From positions 1 to 35,598 of the forward strand of contig DBLQ01000118.1 in assembly GCA_002297505.1 (NCBI GenBank): a stretch of DNA of 35,598 nucleotides, in the 5' to 3' direction. The stretch's first letter is position 1. Every line of letters starts with the position of its first letter. Origin of the DNA: Flavobacteriales bacterium UBA720. GTDB taxonomy: Bacteria; Bacteroidota; Bacteroidia; Flavobacteriales; Weeksellaceae. Below the pieces are notes generated by a model. The model saw only the letters and a program-made list of their open reading frames with translations, made no database searches and was not told the DNA's origin. Positions 22,922 through 30,784 of the stretch are shown here, in pieces. Both the position numbers and the translations under genes were made by a program.

Positions 22922-25834
22922 TTAGAAAGTTAAATTAAGTCCCATCAGATAATTTCTTGTGGATGGATTATTAGTTCCTATAATAAGTTGTCTAGCCTGA
23001 TACCCACTTACTGCCTGATTTTGGTCACCCGTAGAGTTAGGCTCCGGATCCATTCCAGAAAACTTATGATATGGAGAAAATAGCACAACAGGATTTGTAA
23101 CAGTGACATAAATTCTTAAACTATTTATTTTTAAATCATCCAAAAATCTCTTATCAATATTATATCCTAATGTAATAGTCCTAAGCTTCAAATATGATGC
23201 GTCAAACATCGCAAGTGTTGATGAATATTTTGGATTATCTCCACTAAGATGTCTTCCGGGACGTGGAAAGTATGCATTGGGATTCTCTTCCGTCCAGTAA
23301 TCAACATCTACATTATTTCCTCTACCAGTCAGTCTGTTAAGATAACTTGCGGAACCATATAGAGAACTGATGAGAATCCCTCCATGTTGAAATGCACCCA
23401 CAGTGCTCAATTCAAAGTTTTTGTAGGAGAAACGCATATTGAAGCCTCCCTGCCAGTCCGGAGCCGTATCAAAGATTTGTCTATCATCTGCGTTAATTGC
23501 TCTTACAGGTGTGCCATCTGGATTATAACCTCCAGTATAAAGCACTTTAATGGATCCAACAACATCCGCTGCACCTCCAGGTTCTAAAATATTTTGATAC
23601 GGATCCCCCGCTTGCCAAAGTCCAATATATTGATAATCATAAAGTGAATTGATATTATGTCCAACAAACCATAAATTGTTCACATCACGCTGTGTTCCCG
23701 AGGCAAGGGATAAGATTTGATTTCTATTAGTGTAGAAATTAACGCCTGCATCCCAAGAAAAACCATCTGGATTATCGATGATAACTCCATTCAAACTTAC
23801 TTCAAATCCTTTATTTTCTGTTTCCGCCACATTGGAAACAATGGAACCGATGGCTGTAGACGCCGGAAGGTTTTTCTGTGTCAATAAATCATATGTATGA
23901 GTTTTGTAATATTCTATGCTTCCTGTAATCCTGTTGTTAAGCACTGCAAAGTCTACCCCATAATTTTGAGTTTTAGAGTATTCCCAACCCAGATCAGGAT
24001 TTGGCGCTTGACTTACGTACACACCTGTACTGTTTGTGGTTCCGAAATTATATGGAGTTACTGTAAGTGCGCCTAAAGTTGAATAAGGATTGACCGCCTG
24101 ATTGGATGTCTGTCCCCAACCAGCTCTGAATTTCAGGAGATTAAGAGCACTGATGTTTTTCATAAATGATTCATTGGTAACGTTCCAGCCTAAAGATATT
24201 GCTGGATAGGTATGCCATTTATTTCCGGGAGCCAATCTTGATGATCCATCTGCCCGTAGCGTAGCAGTTAGCATATACTTATTATCAAAGGTATACATCA
24301 CTCTTCCCATTGCTGAAAGTAAACCTGTCTGCCAATATGTTTGATCTTCCGGCCTCACTGTTATATCCGCCTGTGGGGATTGTCCCAGATTATAATATTG
24401 GAAAAAATCAGCTGGGACATTTCTTGCACTCATGTAAGAACTCGTGTATCGGTTACCTTCTGCTGAATATAATCCTACTGCATTAATTTTATGTTTACCA
24501 AATGTACGATCGTAAGTTAACAAGTTTTCCAAGACCCAATGGTAGGTTTGATTATTTCCCCTACCAGCAGATGACGGACCCGTAGCGTTCGTATTAAAAA
24601 CGCCCACGCCGGTGTAATTACCATTATTTGCTGTACGATAATCTAGTCCTACGTTTAATCTGTATTTGAGTCCATTTAATGGAAGACTAACCTCACCGTA
24701 CAAATTATTGTATGATGCAAAAGATTTGGTTTCGTCAATATATTTGTCTCCCAGACCTTGAAGTGTCTTACGAGTGTAGATCCATGTTTGGTCAATACCT
24801 CCGGCTGTGGTCATTACTCTTTTGAAACTGCCGTCCGGATTATAAGGATTCGCAATTGGCGAATAGCCTAGCACAGCACCAGGATTGACGCCATTTCCTT
24901 CAGATTTAGAAAAATTGGTATTTGAAGTCACACCAAACTTAAAAACTTTACCCACCTGCTGGTCAATAGCCATGCGTAAAGCAAAACGTTCATAACTTTG
25001 TAATGGAATTAGTGCATCCTGCTTAAAATATGATAAACCAACATTGTAATTTCCACCATCAGTTCCACCGGAAACCCCGACATCGTGATTGGTTATCATT
25101 GCCGGCTTATAATAAAGTTTTTGCCAATCTGTATTGTTGGTAGCAGCTTCATCACCATTTGTAGCATACAATGGAGAGGTAGTAGTCTGTGTACCTGTAG
25201 GCGCAGGAGTAGCATAGGCTCTTAACTTTGCAAATGCTGGCCCATCCATCATCGGATATTTTGAAAACAAAGTCTGAACGCCTGTAAAGGAGTTGTAGCT
25301 AAATCTTGGTTTCTGTCCTTTTGTACCTCTATTAGTTGTTACCAGTATAACACCATTTGCACCTCTGGAACCGTAAATCGCTGTTGCAGAAGCATCTTTT
25401 AAGATGTCAATACTTTTAATGTCACTGGAGCTGATATCTCCCAAAGATCCTACAAAAGGGATCCCGTCTAAAACGATCAGAGGATTGTTATCCCCTGTAA
25501 GGGATCGCACACCTCGGATCCGGATTTGCATAGCTGCTCCAGGTTTTGTGGAGGTCTGAGAAATATCCACACCCGCAGTTCTGCCTTGCAGGGCTTGTGT
25601 AATATTCGCTGATGGTACTTCTCTTAAAGCTTCGCCCTTCACTGTGGCCACAGAACCTGTAACCGCCTCTTTTCTCTGAGTTCCATATCCAATAACAACA
25701 ACCTCCTCAATCTGCTTCTCCTTTTGTACAGTATCTCTTTTACCCTGCTGCGAGTAAGCCAGACCTGATGGTAACATTGCCATCGCAAAAAACAATGCGG
25801 CTCTGTTGGTTTTACTTAAATGAAATAGATTCAT
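22922..25834 (-). CDS. SusC/RagA-family TonB-dependent outer-membrane transporter
   Basis: A 970-residue beta-barrel transporter. The signal peptide ends near LAYSQ (residue 28). A TonB-box-like stretch IEEVVVIGYG is at 42-51, followed by a plug domain (about 55-170; ALQGRTAGVDISQ, IRIRGVRSLTGDNNPLIVLDG, ILKDASATAIYGSRGANGVI) and the 22-strand barrel ending in the aromatic GLNLTF. The usual N-terminal CarboxypepD_reg-like extension of Bacteroides SusC proteins is missing; only a short charged linker precedes the TonB box. With the adjacent SusD it imports oligosaccharides using TonB-ExbBD energy. It lies 75 bases after xylA and probably belongs to the same transcript as xylB-xylA. Confidence 0.95.
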   Translation of the reverse strand: MNLFHLSKTNRAALFFAMAMLPSGLAYSQQGKRDTVQKEKQIEEVVVIGYGTQRKEAVTGSVATVKGEALREVPSANITQALQGRTAGVDISQTSTKPGAAMQIRIRGVRSLTGDNNPLIVLDGIPFVGSLGDISSSDIKSIDILKDASATAIYGSRGANGVILVTTNRGTKGQKPRFSYNSFTGVQTLFSKYPMMDGPAFAKLRAYATPAPTGTQTTTSPLYATNGDEAATNNTDWQKLYYKPAMITNHDVGVSGGTDGGNYNVGLSYFKQDALIPLQSYERFALRMAIDQQVGKVFKFGVTSNTNFSKSEGNGVNPGAVLGYSPIANPYNPDGSFKRVMTTAGGIDQTWIYTRKTLQGLGDKYIDETKSFASYNNLYGEVSLPLNGLKYRLNVGLDYRTANNGNYTGVGVFNTNATGPSSAGRGNNQTYHWVLENLLTYDRTFGKHKINAVGLYSAEGNRYTSSYMSARNVPADFFQYYNLGQSPQADITVRPEDQTYWQTGLLSAMGRVMYTFDNKYMLTATLRADGSSRLAPGNKWHTYPAISLGWNVTNESFMKNISALNLLKFRAGWGQTSNQAVNPYSTLGALTVTPYNFGTTNSTGVYVSQAPNPDLGWEYSKTQNYGVDFAVLNNRITGSIEYYKTHTYDLLTQKNLPASTAIGSIVSNVAETENKGFEVSLNGVIIDNPDGFSWDAGVNFYTNRNQILSLASGTQRDVNNLWFVGHNINSLYDYQYIGLWQAGDPYQNILEPGGAADVVGSIKVLYTGGYNPDGTPVRAINADDRQIFDTAPDWQGGFNMRFSYKNFELSTVGAFQHGGILISSLYGSASYLNRLTGRGNNVDVDYWTEENPNAYFPRPGRHLSGDNPKYSSTLAMFDASYLKLRTITLGYNIDKRFLDDLKINSLRIYVTVTNPVVLFSPYHKFSGMDPEPNSTGDQNQAVSGYQARQLIIGTNNPSTRNYLMGLNLTF

Positions 25835-25860
25835 AATTATTACTTTTAAAGTTAGTTTGA

Positions 25861-25902
25861 TAAGAAAGCTCTGACGGTAATAGAGACGGGCAAAGCTTTC
25901 TC
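25861..25902. promoter_or_regulatory. Hairpin in the xylA-susC gap
   Basis: AGAAAGCT (25863-25870) can pair with AGCTTTCT (25893-25900) across a 22-base loop, in the 75 bases between xylA and the susC-like gene. It lacks a T run on the minus strand, so it is a poor terminator for xylA; it may be an mRNA processing or leader structure. Confidence 0.25.
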
Positions 25903-25909
25903 ATATTTT

Positions 25910-27238
25910 TTAGATATACATATTCACAATAGCCTCGAATAGCTCCTGCTTTCCGCTTTTAGGCATCGGCTCGCCGGACTCGTGAGCAATTTTCTGAAGG
26001 TCTTCCAAAGTCAGTCTGCCTTCTTCAAAAGCTTTCCCGTTACCATTGTCGAATGATGAATATCGCTCTGTTCTCAGTTTGTTGTAATCGGAGTTTTCAA
26101 GAATATCTGCGGCTACCAGCAATCCTTTTGCAAAAGCATCCATTCCGGAAACATGGGCTATGAATAGATCCTCTGCATCCGTAGAGTTACGGCGGATTTT
26201 GGCATCGAAGTTTACACCGCCAGATCCTATACCACCTGCAGGTAACAAAACCAGCCATGCCTGAACCATTTCCAGGTAATCAACAGGAAACTGATCCGTA
26301 TCCCAGCCATTCTGATAATCGCCACGGTTGGCGTCAATGCTACCCAACATGCCTGCATCTACTGCGGCCTGAAGTTCGTGCTCAAAGGTGTGACCAGCCA
26401 GGGTAGCGTGATTGACCTCAAGATTTAGTTTAAAATCTTTATCAAGGCCATAATGTCTCAGAAATCCGATCACGGTCTCTGCATCATAATCGTACTGATG
26501 TTTTGTTGGCTCCATCGGTTTTGGCTCAATCAGAAAAGTTCCTGTAAAACCTTGTTTTCTTGCATAATCTCTGGAGATGGTCAGGAATTTTGCCAGATGG
26601 TCCCTCTCACGCTTCATATCGGTATTCAGAAGACTCATGTAGCCTTCCCTCCCGCCCCAGAAAACATAATTCTCACCACCCAGGGCAATAGTGGCATCGA
26701 TAGAATTCTTGACCTGCGTTCCTGCACAAGCCACCACATCGAAGTTCGGATTGGTAGATGCACCATTCATATATCTTTCGTGCGTGAAGACGTTTGCCGT
26801 ACCCCAAAGTAGTTTGATGCCTGTCTCATTCTGTTTTTCCTTAGCATATTCTACAACCGTCTGCAGATTTTTTTCGTAATCTCTCCAGTTATCAGCAGGG
26901 TCTACAAGGTCAATATCGTGGAAGCAATAGAAATTGAAGCCCATTTTCTGCATAAACTCGAAACCTGCATCCATCTTGTATTTTGCCCTGCTCACTACGT
27001 CTGTCGCCGTATCCCAAGGATGATGGATTGTGGGACCACCAAATGGGTCACTACCATTGGCACACAGTGTATGCCACCAGGCCATTGCAAAACGTGTCCA
27101 GTCCTTCATTGGTTTTCCCATTATAACCCTGTCTGCGTCATAGTAGCGGAATGCCAAAGGATTTCTGCTTTCTTTTCCTTCGAATTTGATTTTGTCGATA
27201 CCTGTAAAAAACTCTTTTGTACCTGTTAAAGTGTTCAT
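25910..27238 (-). CDS. xylA: Xylose isomerase
   Basis: A 442-residue protein, the length of class II xylose isomerases. Catalytic and metal residues are visible: H107 and D110 (FCFHDID-type segment), the WGGREGY motif with E198, E238 and K240 (LIEPKPMEPTKHQYD), and the later NHATLAGHTFEHE and SIDANRGD segments carrying further metal ligands. It converts D-xylose to D-xylulose in the cytoplasm using two divalent metals. Its neighbours are xylulokinase upstream and the SusC/SusD import pair downstream, so sugar uptake and the first catabolic steps share a transcription unit. The start is 109 bases after the xylB stop; the leader is AT-rich without a Shine-Dalgarno sequence. Confidence 0.97.
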   Translation of the reverse strand: MNTLTGTKEFFTGIDKIKFEGKESRNPLAFRYYDADRVIMGKPMKDWTRFAMAWWHTLCANGSDPFGGPTIHHPWDTATDVVSRAKYKMDAGFEFMQKMGFNFYCFHDIDLVDPADNWRDYEKNLQTVVEYAKEKQNETGIKLLWGTANVFTHERYMNGASTNPNFDVVACAGTQVKNSIDATIALGGENYVFWGGREGYMSLLNTDMKRERDHLAKFLTISRDYARKQGFTGTFLIEPKPMEPTKHQYDYDAETVIGFLRHYGLDKDFKLNLEVNHATLAGHTFEHELQAAVDAGMLGSIDANRGDYQNGWDTDQFPVDYLEMVQAWLVLLPAGGIGSGGVNFDAKIRRNSTDAEDLFIAHVSGMDAFAKGLLVAADILENSDYNKLRTERYSSFDNGNGKAFEEGRLTLEDLQKIAHESGEPMPKSGKQELFEAIVNMYI

Positions 27239-27347
27239 TATTTTATATTTAATTTTTTATTTTCCGTGATATTTAAGCATAAAAACTCCCTTCCTCACTG
27301 ATATATCTGCATCAATAAGTTGACTTTAAAGTATTTTTATGGGGAAT

Positions 27348-28832
27348 CTAAATGATTTCTTTAAGATGATCTTTCCATCTCGTGTAGGCTTCTAGATATT
27401 GTTCTCTTTTCTCGTGTTCTGGCTCTATGACCGCGATTTTTTCCAGGGACGAAAATGCCTCGGCAGAATCTTTGTAAAAACCGATGCCCATGCCGGCAGC
27501 TCTGGCTGCGCCCACCGCACCGTCCGTATCGTACAGCTCGATGCTGGCATTGCTCACGCTGGAGAGCGTCTGGCGAAAGATAGAGCTCAGAAACATATTG
27601 GCATTCCCGGCGCGGATGATGTTAATATCCATCCCGATGTGCCTCATAATGTCCATCCCATATTCGTAAGAAAATACGATACCTTCCTGTGCTGCGCGCA
27701 AAATGTCACCTTTCGAATGGATGTTAAAATTGATGCCGTGGATGGAGCAACTGGTATCTTTGTTTTCCAAAACCCGCTCTGCACCATTGCCGAACGGAAT
27801 GATGCTAAGCCCTTTGGCACCGATGGGTGACAAGGATGCCATATCATTCATATCACCATAAGAAGCTAGTGATGTCGCAAAGTTGTGCTTCAGCCACGAG
27901 TTCAGAATGCCGGTTCCGTTGATGCAAAGCAAAACGCCTAATCTCATTTGTTCCGCGGAATGATTCACATGAGCAAAAGTATTCACGCGCGACAATAGAT
28001 CATAATCCAACTGATCCAAAACACCGTAAACAACCCCGGAAGTCCCGGCAGTGGAAGCAATTTCTCCTGGATTAAAAACGTTCAGTGACAGCGCGTTATT
28101 CGGCTGATCACCTGCTCTGTATGAGATCGGTGTACCTTCCTTCAACCCCAGTTCCTGCGCTGCAGATGCAGAAACCGTAGCCTGTACCCCGAAAGTCGGA
28201 ACGATGTCTGGGAAGAAACTTTTTGGAATTCCATAATAATTGATAACATCCTCCGAGATCCTATTATTTTTAAAATCCCAGAAAATCCCTTCGGATAAAC
28301 CTTCAACTGTTATCCCGATCTCTCCGGAAAGTCTCATAGCGATATAATCTCCCGGCAGCATGATCTTATCGATCTTTGCATATAACTCCGGCTCATTGTC
28401 TTTGACCCATGCCAGTTTGGAAGCCGTGAAGTTTCCCGGGGAATTCAGCAGATGCGACAGACATTTTTCTTCACCAATTTCTTTGAAGGCCCTTTCGCCA
28501 TACGGCACCGCGCGACTGTCGCACCAGATGATGGACGGTCTCAGGAGATTCTGATCTTTGTCCACCATTATCAGTCCGTGCATCTGCCAGGTAATGCCAA
28601 TGCCCTTGATATCATCAGCATGGACTCCCGAATAATGCATTACAGCTTCGTGAGCCAGCTTCAGGTTAGTCCACCAGTCTACAGGATTCTGCTCCGCCCA
28701 GCCCGGGTGGATGGCCGTGATCTTCATTTCTTTTTTAGGAGAAAATTCGGATGCCACCACTTTTCCGCTGGATGCCTCAATGAGACAAACTTTTACAGAT
28801 GAACTGCCTATGTCGTAACCTAGTAAATACAT
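27348..28832 (-). CDS. xylB: Xylulokinase (FGGY family)
   Basis: A 494-residue FGGY carbohydrate kinase. It opens with the phosphate-binding motif DIGSSSVKVCLIE (from residue 6), includes QMHGL and AGDQPNNALSLNVF segments, the TAGTSGVVYG adenosine/phosphate-2 motif, and near the C-terminus the GNANMFLSSIFRQTLS and GAVGAARAAGMGIG segments. It phosphorylates D-xylulose to D-xylulose 5-phosphate with ATP, feeding the pentose phosphate pathway. It starts 15 bases after the stop of the Nudix regulator and is followed by xylA. The position with xylA makes xylulose much more likely than another FGGY substrate. Confidence 0.93.
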   Translation of the reverse strand: MYLLGYDIGSSSVKVCLIEASSGKVVASEFSPKKEMKITAIHPGWAEQNPVDWWTNLKLAHEAVMHYSGVHADDIKGIGITWQMHGLIMVDKDQNLLRPSIIWCDSRAVPYGERAFKEIGEEKCLSHLLNSPGNFTASKLAWVKDNEPELYAKIDKIMLPGDYIAMRLSGEIGITVEGLSEGIFWDFKNNRISEDVINYYGIPKSFFPDIVPTFGVQATVSASAAQELGLKEGTPISYRAGDQPNNALSLNVFNPGEIASTAGTSGVVYGVLDQLDYDLLSRVNTFAHVNHSAEQMRLGVLLCINGTGILNSWLKHNFATSLASYGDMNDMASLSPIGAKGLSIIPFGNGAERVLENKDTSCSIHGINFNIHSKGDILRAAQEGIVFSYEYGMDIMRHIGMDINIIRAGNANMFLSSIFRQTLSSVSNASIELYDTDGAVGAARAAGMGIGFYKDSAEAFSSLEKIAVIEPEHEKREQYLEAYTRWKDHLKEII

Positions 28833-28847
28833 TTCAATTATCGTTTC

Positions 28848-29573
28848 TTATTTTATGAGCTTGGTGTTATTCTTTTTATACACCTTCGCATCGAATTTGT
28901 AATATCGGGCAGCACGATGAGAGACATTGGTTTCGATCTCATCCAGCGGTATGATGTAATTGAACGATGAAATCCTTTTATGAAAATTCTTGATGTCAAT
29001 TTTTTTCTCGCTCAGCGCGCAGTACAACTGGTACAGCTGTCTGATTGTGAATTTCTTTGGCAATAATTCAAAAATAATGGAAAAGTCCATCTCGATCCAC
29101 CGGCGCACTTCTACCAAAGATTCATTGATGATCTTATTGTGATCAAAAGGTAGAGCCGGAATCTCATCCAACGGATACCAATCTACAGTATCATATTTTG
29201 AACTGTTTATTTTATGATCAATTTTACAAAGAGACAGATAGGCCACCGTAATAATCCTGTCGATGTCCTGCTTGTACTCTTTTCCCATCCAGCTGATATC
29301 ATTAGAATTGTTGGCTCTCTCCGGATCTGCAAAGCATCTAAACTGTTTCAGGACCATCTTTTTGATCCCGGTGAGTTCATGCAACACGCGTTCAGCGGCA
29401 TCATCCACATCTTCATCGCTAAAAATAAGACTTCCCGGGAGCTTGCGTTGCCTTTCAGAAGTCCCCTCGTCCATACGACGCTGCACCAGCAGAATGTTGA
29501 GCCTGTGGTTATAGTCGAAGCCGAAAACGACACAATCGACAGAAACGTAAGTATGAATGAAATTAGAAGTCAT
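28848..29573 (-). CDS. Nudix-domain transcriptional regulator (AraR/NrtR-like), probable xylose regulator
   Basis: A 241-residue protein with two domains. The N-terminal Nudix fold (about 8-150) begins VSVDCVVFGFDYNHRLNILLVQRR. The C-terminal winged-helix domain (about 165-230; FTIRQLYQLYCALSEKKIDIKNFHKRI, then SHRAARYYKF) is typical of NrtR/AraR-type regulators. The Nudix box is degenerate: where the catalytic consensus reads REUxEExGU, this protein has RVLHELTGI, losing two of three Glu residues, so it should sense a ligand rather than hydrolyse one. Bacteroidetes AraR of this family responds to arabinose; being first in an operon with xylB and xylA, this one probably senses xylose or a derivative. 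A TATATTTG -7-like box lies at 29608-29601 and palindromes further upstream. Confidence 0.88.
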   Translation of the reverse strand: MTSNFIHTYVSVDCVVFGFDYNHRLNILLVQRRMDEGTSERQRKLPGSLIFSDEDVDDAAERVLHELTGIKKMVLKQFRCFADPERANNSNDISWMGKEYKQDIDRIITVAYLSLCKIDHKINSSKYDTVDWYPLDEIPALPFDHNKIINESLVEVRRWIEMDFSIIFELLPKKFTIRQLYQLYCALSEKKIDIKNFHKRISSFNYIIPLDEIETNVSHRAARYYKFDAKVYKKNNTKLIK

Positions 29574-29600
29574 TGCCGTGTTAACATTTATGTAACATTA

Positions 29601-29608
29601 CAAATATA
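29601..29608 (-). promoter_or_regulatory. Candidate -7 element for the regulator-xylB-xylA operon
   Basis: On the minus strand TATATTTG matches the Bacteroidota -7 consensus TAnnTTTG and would place the start of transcription about 20 bases before the regulator ATG. No clear -33 TTG is found at the usual distance, which would fit a promoter needing activation. Confidence 0.35.
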
Positions 29609-29674
29609 AAAATACAATTGAATAAAAAAAATAATTTTTACACTACACCCTGCTTATCAGTTATTTACATATCG

Positions 29675-29721
29675 ATTTTTTATGATATCATAAGCATATT
29701 TTTTATGATAAGCTTATCATA
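29675..29721. promoter_or_regulatory. Paired palindromic operators upstream of the Nudix regulator
   Basis: Two perfect palindromes lie close together: TTATGATATCATAA (29680-29693) and TATGATAAGCTTATCATA (29704-29721). The 13-base sequence ATTTTTTATGATA occurs twice as a direct repeat 23 bases apart (29675-29687 and 29698-29710), so the sites are about two helical turns apart. A lone half-site GCTTATCA lies at 29652-29659. This is what a dimeric regulator binding twice would need, and the adjacent Nudix regulator is the obvious candidate. The distance of about 70-130 bases upstream of its promoter suggests activation or looping rather than simple blocking. Confidence 0.55.
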
Positions 29722-29767
29722 TATTATAAACTAACCAGAATGGTAATATATCACAATACAGACTATT

Positions 29768-29941
29768 ATGAAAAAATACCGGAGAATGATGCGTGGAAAA
29801 AATTTAAGAAAATATTATGATAAGAAAGCTGAAGAAATAGGTGGAAAAAAATTTAAAATAAAGTGTAAAAAACACACTTTTCAACACATTATTGTTGTGT
29901 TTTCGATAATATTAAAATACAATTTTTGGTTCCAAAAATGA
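29768..29941 (+). CDS. Doubtful small basic ORF (57 residues)
   Basis: An open frame of 57 codons encodes a very basic N-terminal half (MKKYRRMMRGKNLRKYY) and a short hydrophobic C-terminal part (IIVVFSIILKYNFWF). It is the only + strand candidate right of the junction, has no ribosome binding site, overlaps two hairpins and consists largely of A-rich codons that arise by chance in AT-rich DNA. I list it only because it fills the gap next to the operators. Confidence 0.12.
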   Translation: MKKYRRMMRGKNLRKYYDKKAEEIGGKKFKIKCKKHTFQHIIVVFSIILKYNFWFQK

Positions 29942-30107
29942 TAAATTATAATTTTAGTATGAAATCTACAATTCTATCAAGCGGTATCAAATGAAGTAGA
30001 TCAATCTTAAAATCGCTGGATTACTTAGACAAATTTTAAGACAGTGTTTGCGATAACAATTTATAAGTTATTATAATTCAATCAGTTATTAAAATAATAA
30101 ATTAGCA

Positions 30108-30764
30108 TCAAGACTGCTCCAAGGGCTTCCTGTACCAATACTCTCCTCCGATGAGCAGCATTAATCCCAGTATCAGGCCACCCAAAACGTCAGTGAACCA
30201 ATGCGAACCAAGATAAATCCTGGAATAGCCGGCAATGAGCACTATCAGAACACAAGCAAATATTAAAACCGATTTCAGCCATGGCTTTATCTTATCGGCA
30301 TAAAAAATAAGGATTCCAATATTGCCGAACAGCACCGTGTAAAAGAGTGTGTGACCACTGGGAAAGCTCTGAAAGGATGTTTTTTCCAGGATATTCACCA
30401 GATCTGCTGTGGGCCTTGGTCTGTCGACCAGGATTTTTATGATCCAGGAGACAATGCCGGTAATCAACGTGGAAAGCACGAGAATGGACTCACGCTTATT
30501 TTTGAGAAAATATAAAATTACAGAAATCGATAGCGTGACAATGATTGCAGAAGGTACATTGCCAAAAATACTGAAAGCTACCATCACGGCATTGACATGA
30601 TCCGGATCTGTAGGCTGAAGCCTTTTCGAAACCACCTGATCCAGGTGGATATTTTCATTGGTGACCACCAATCCTGTCAGCACCAGAAACAGCATTGCAA
30701 GAATAACGAGTAAAATTTTACGGTAGGTATTTTTATTGGATGACGCGTTAGACATATACTTCAT
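30108..30764 (-). CDS. PAP2-family membrane phosphatase
   Basis: A 218-residue membrane protein with about six hydrophobic segments and the complete PAP2 phosphatase signature: K110...R115-P116 (KILVDRPRP), PSGH at 135-138 (FPSGHTLFYT), and S181-R182...H188...D192 (SRIYLGSHWFTD). Such enzymes dephosphorylate lipid phosphates such as phosphatidic acid, phosphatidylglycerol phosphate or undecaprenyl pyrophosphate on the outer face of the inner membrane; the substrate is unknown here. It starts 20 bases after the BCCT transporter stop, so the two are probably cotranscribed. The ATG at residue 4 is an alternative start. Confidence 0.9.
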   Translation of the reverse strand: MKYMSNASSNKNTYRKILLVILAMLFLVLTGLVVTNENIHLDQVVSKRLQPTDPDHVNAVMVAFSIFGNVPSAIIVTLSISVILYFLKNKRESILVLSTLITGIVSWIIKILVDRPRPTADLVNILEKTSFQSFPSGHTLFYTVLFGNIGILIFYADKIKPWLKSVLIFACVLIVLIAGYSRIYLGSHWFTDVLGGLILGLMLLIGGEYWYRKPLEQS

Positions 30765-30784
30765 TGCTAAAGTGAGAGTTGAAT

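Larger units (their letters stand above)
29574..30107. other. 534-base gene-poor regulatory stretch
   Basis: No confident gene. The left third holds the regulator promoter and two palindromic operator candidates (29675-29721). The middle holds a doubtful 57-codon frame (29768..29941, + strand) and two hairpins: AAAGTGT with ACACTTT (29860-29880) and AACACA with TGTGTT followed by T residues (29883-29903). These hairpins may be weak terminators. The right third is AT-rich and shows nothing I recognise apart from the end of the PAP2 gene. Confidence 0.5.

Noticed and set aside
27239..27347. Separate promoter for xylA in the xylB-xylA gap
   Set aside because: No TAnnTTTG/TTG pair at accepted spacing and no copy of the operator palindrome were found, so cotranscription with xylB is preferred.
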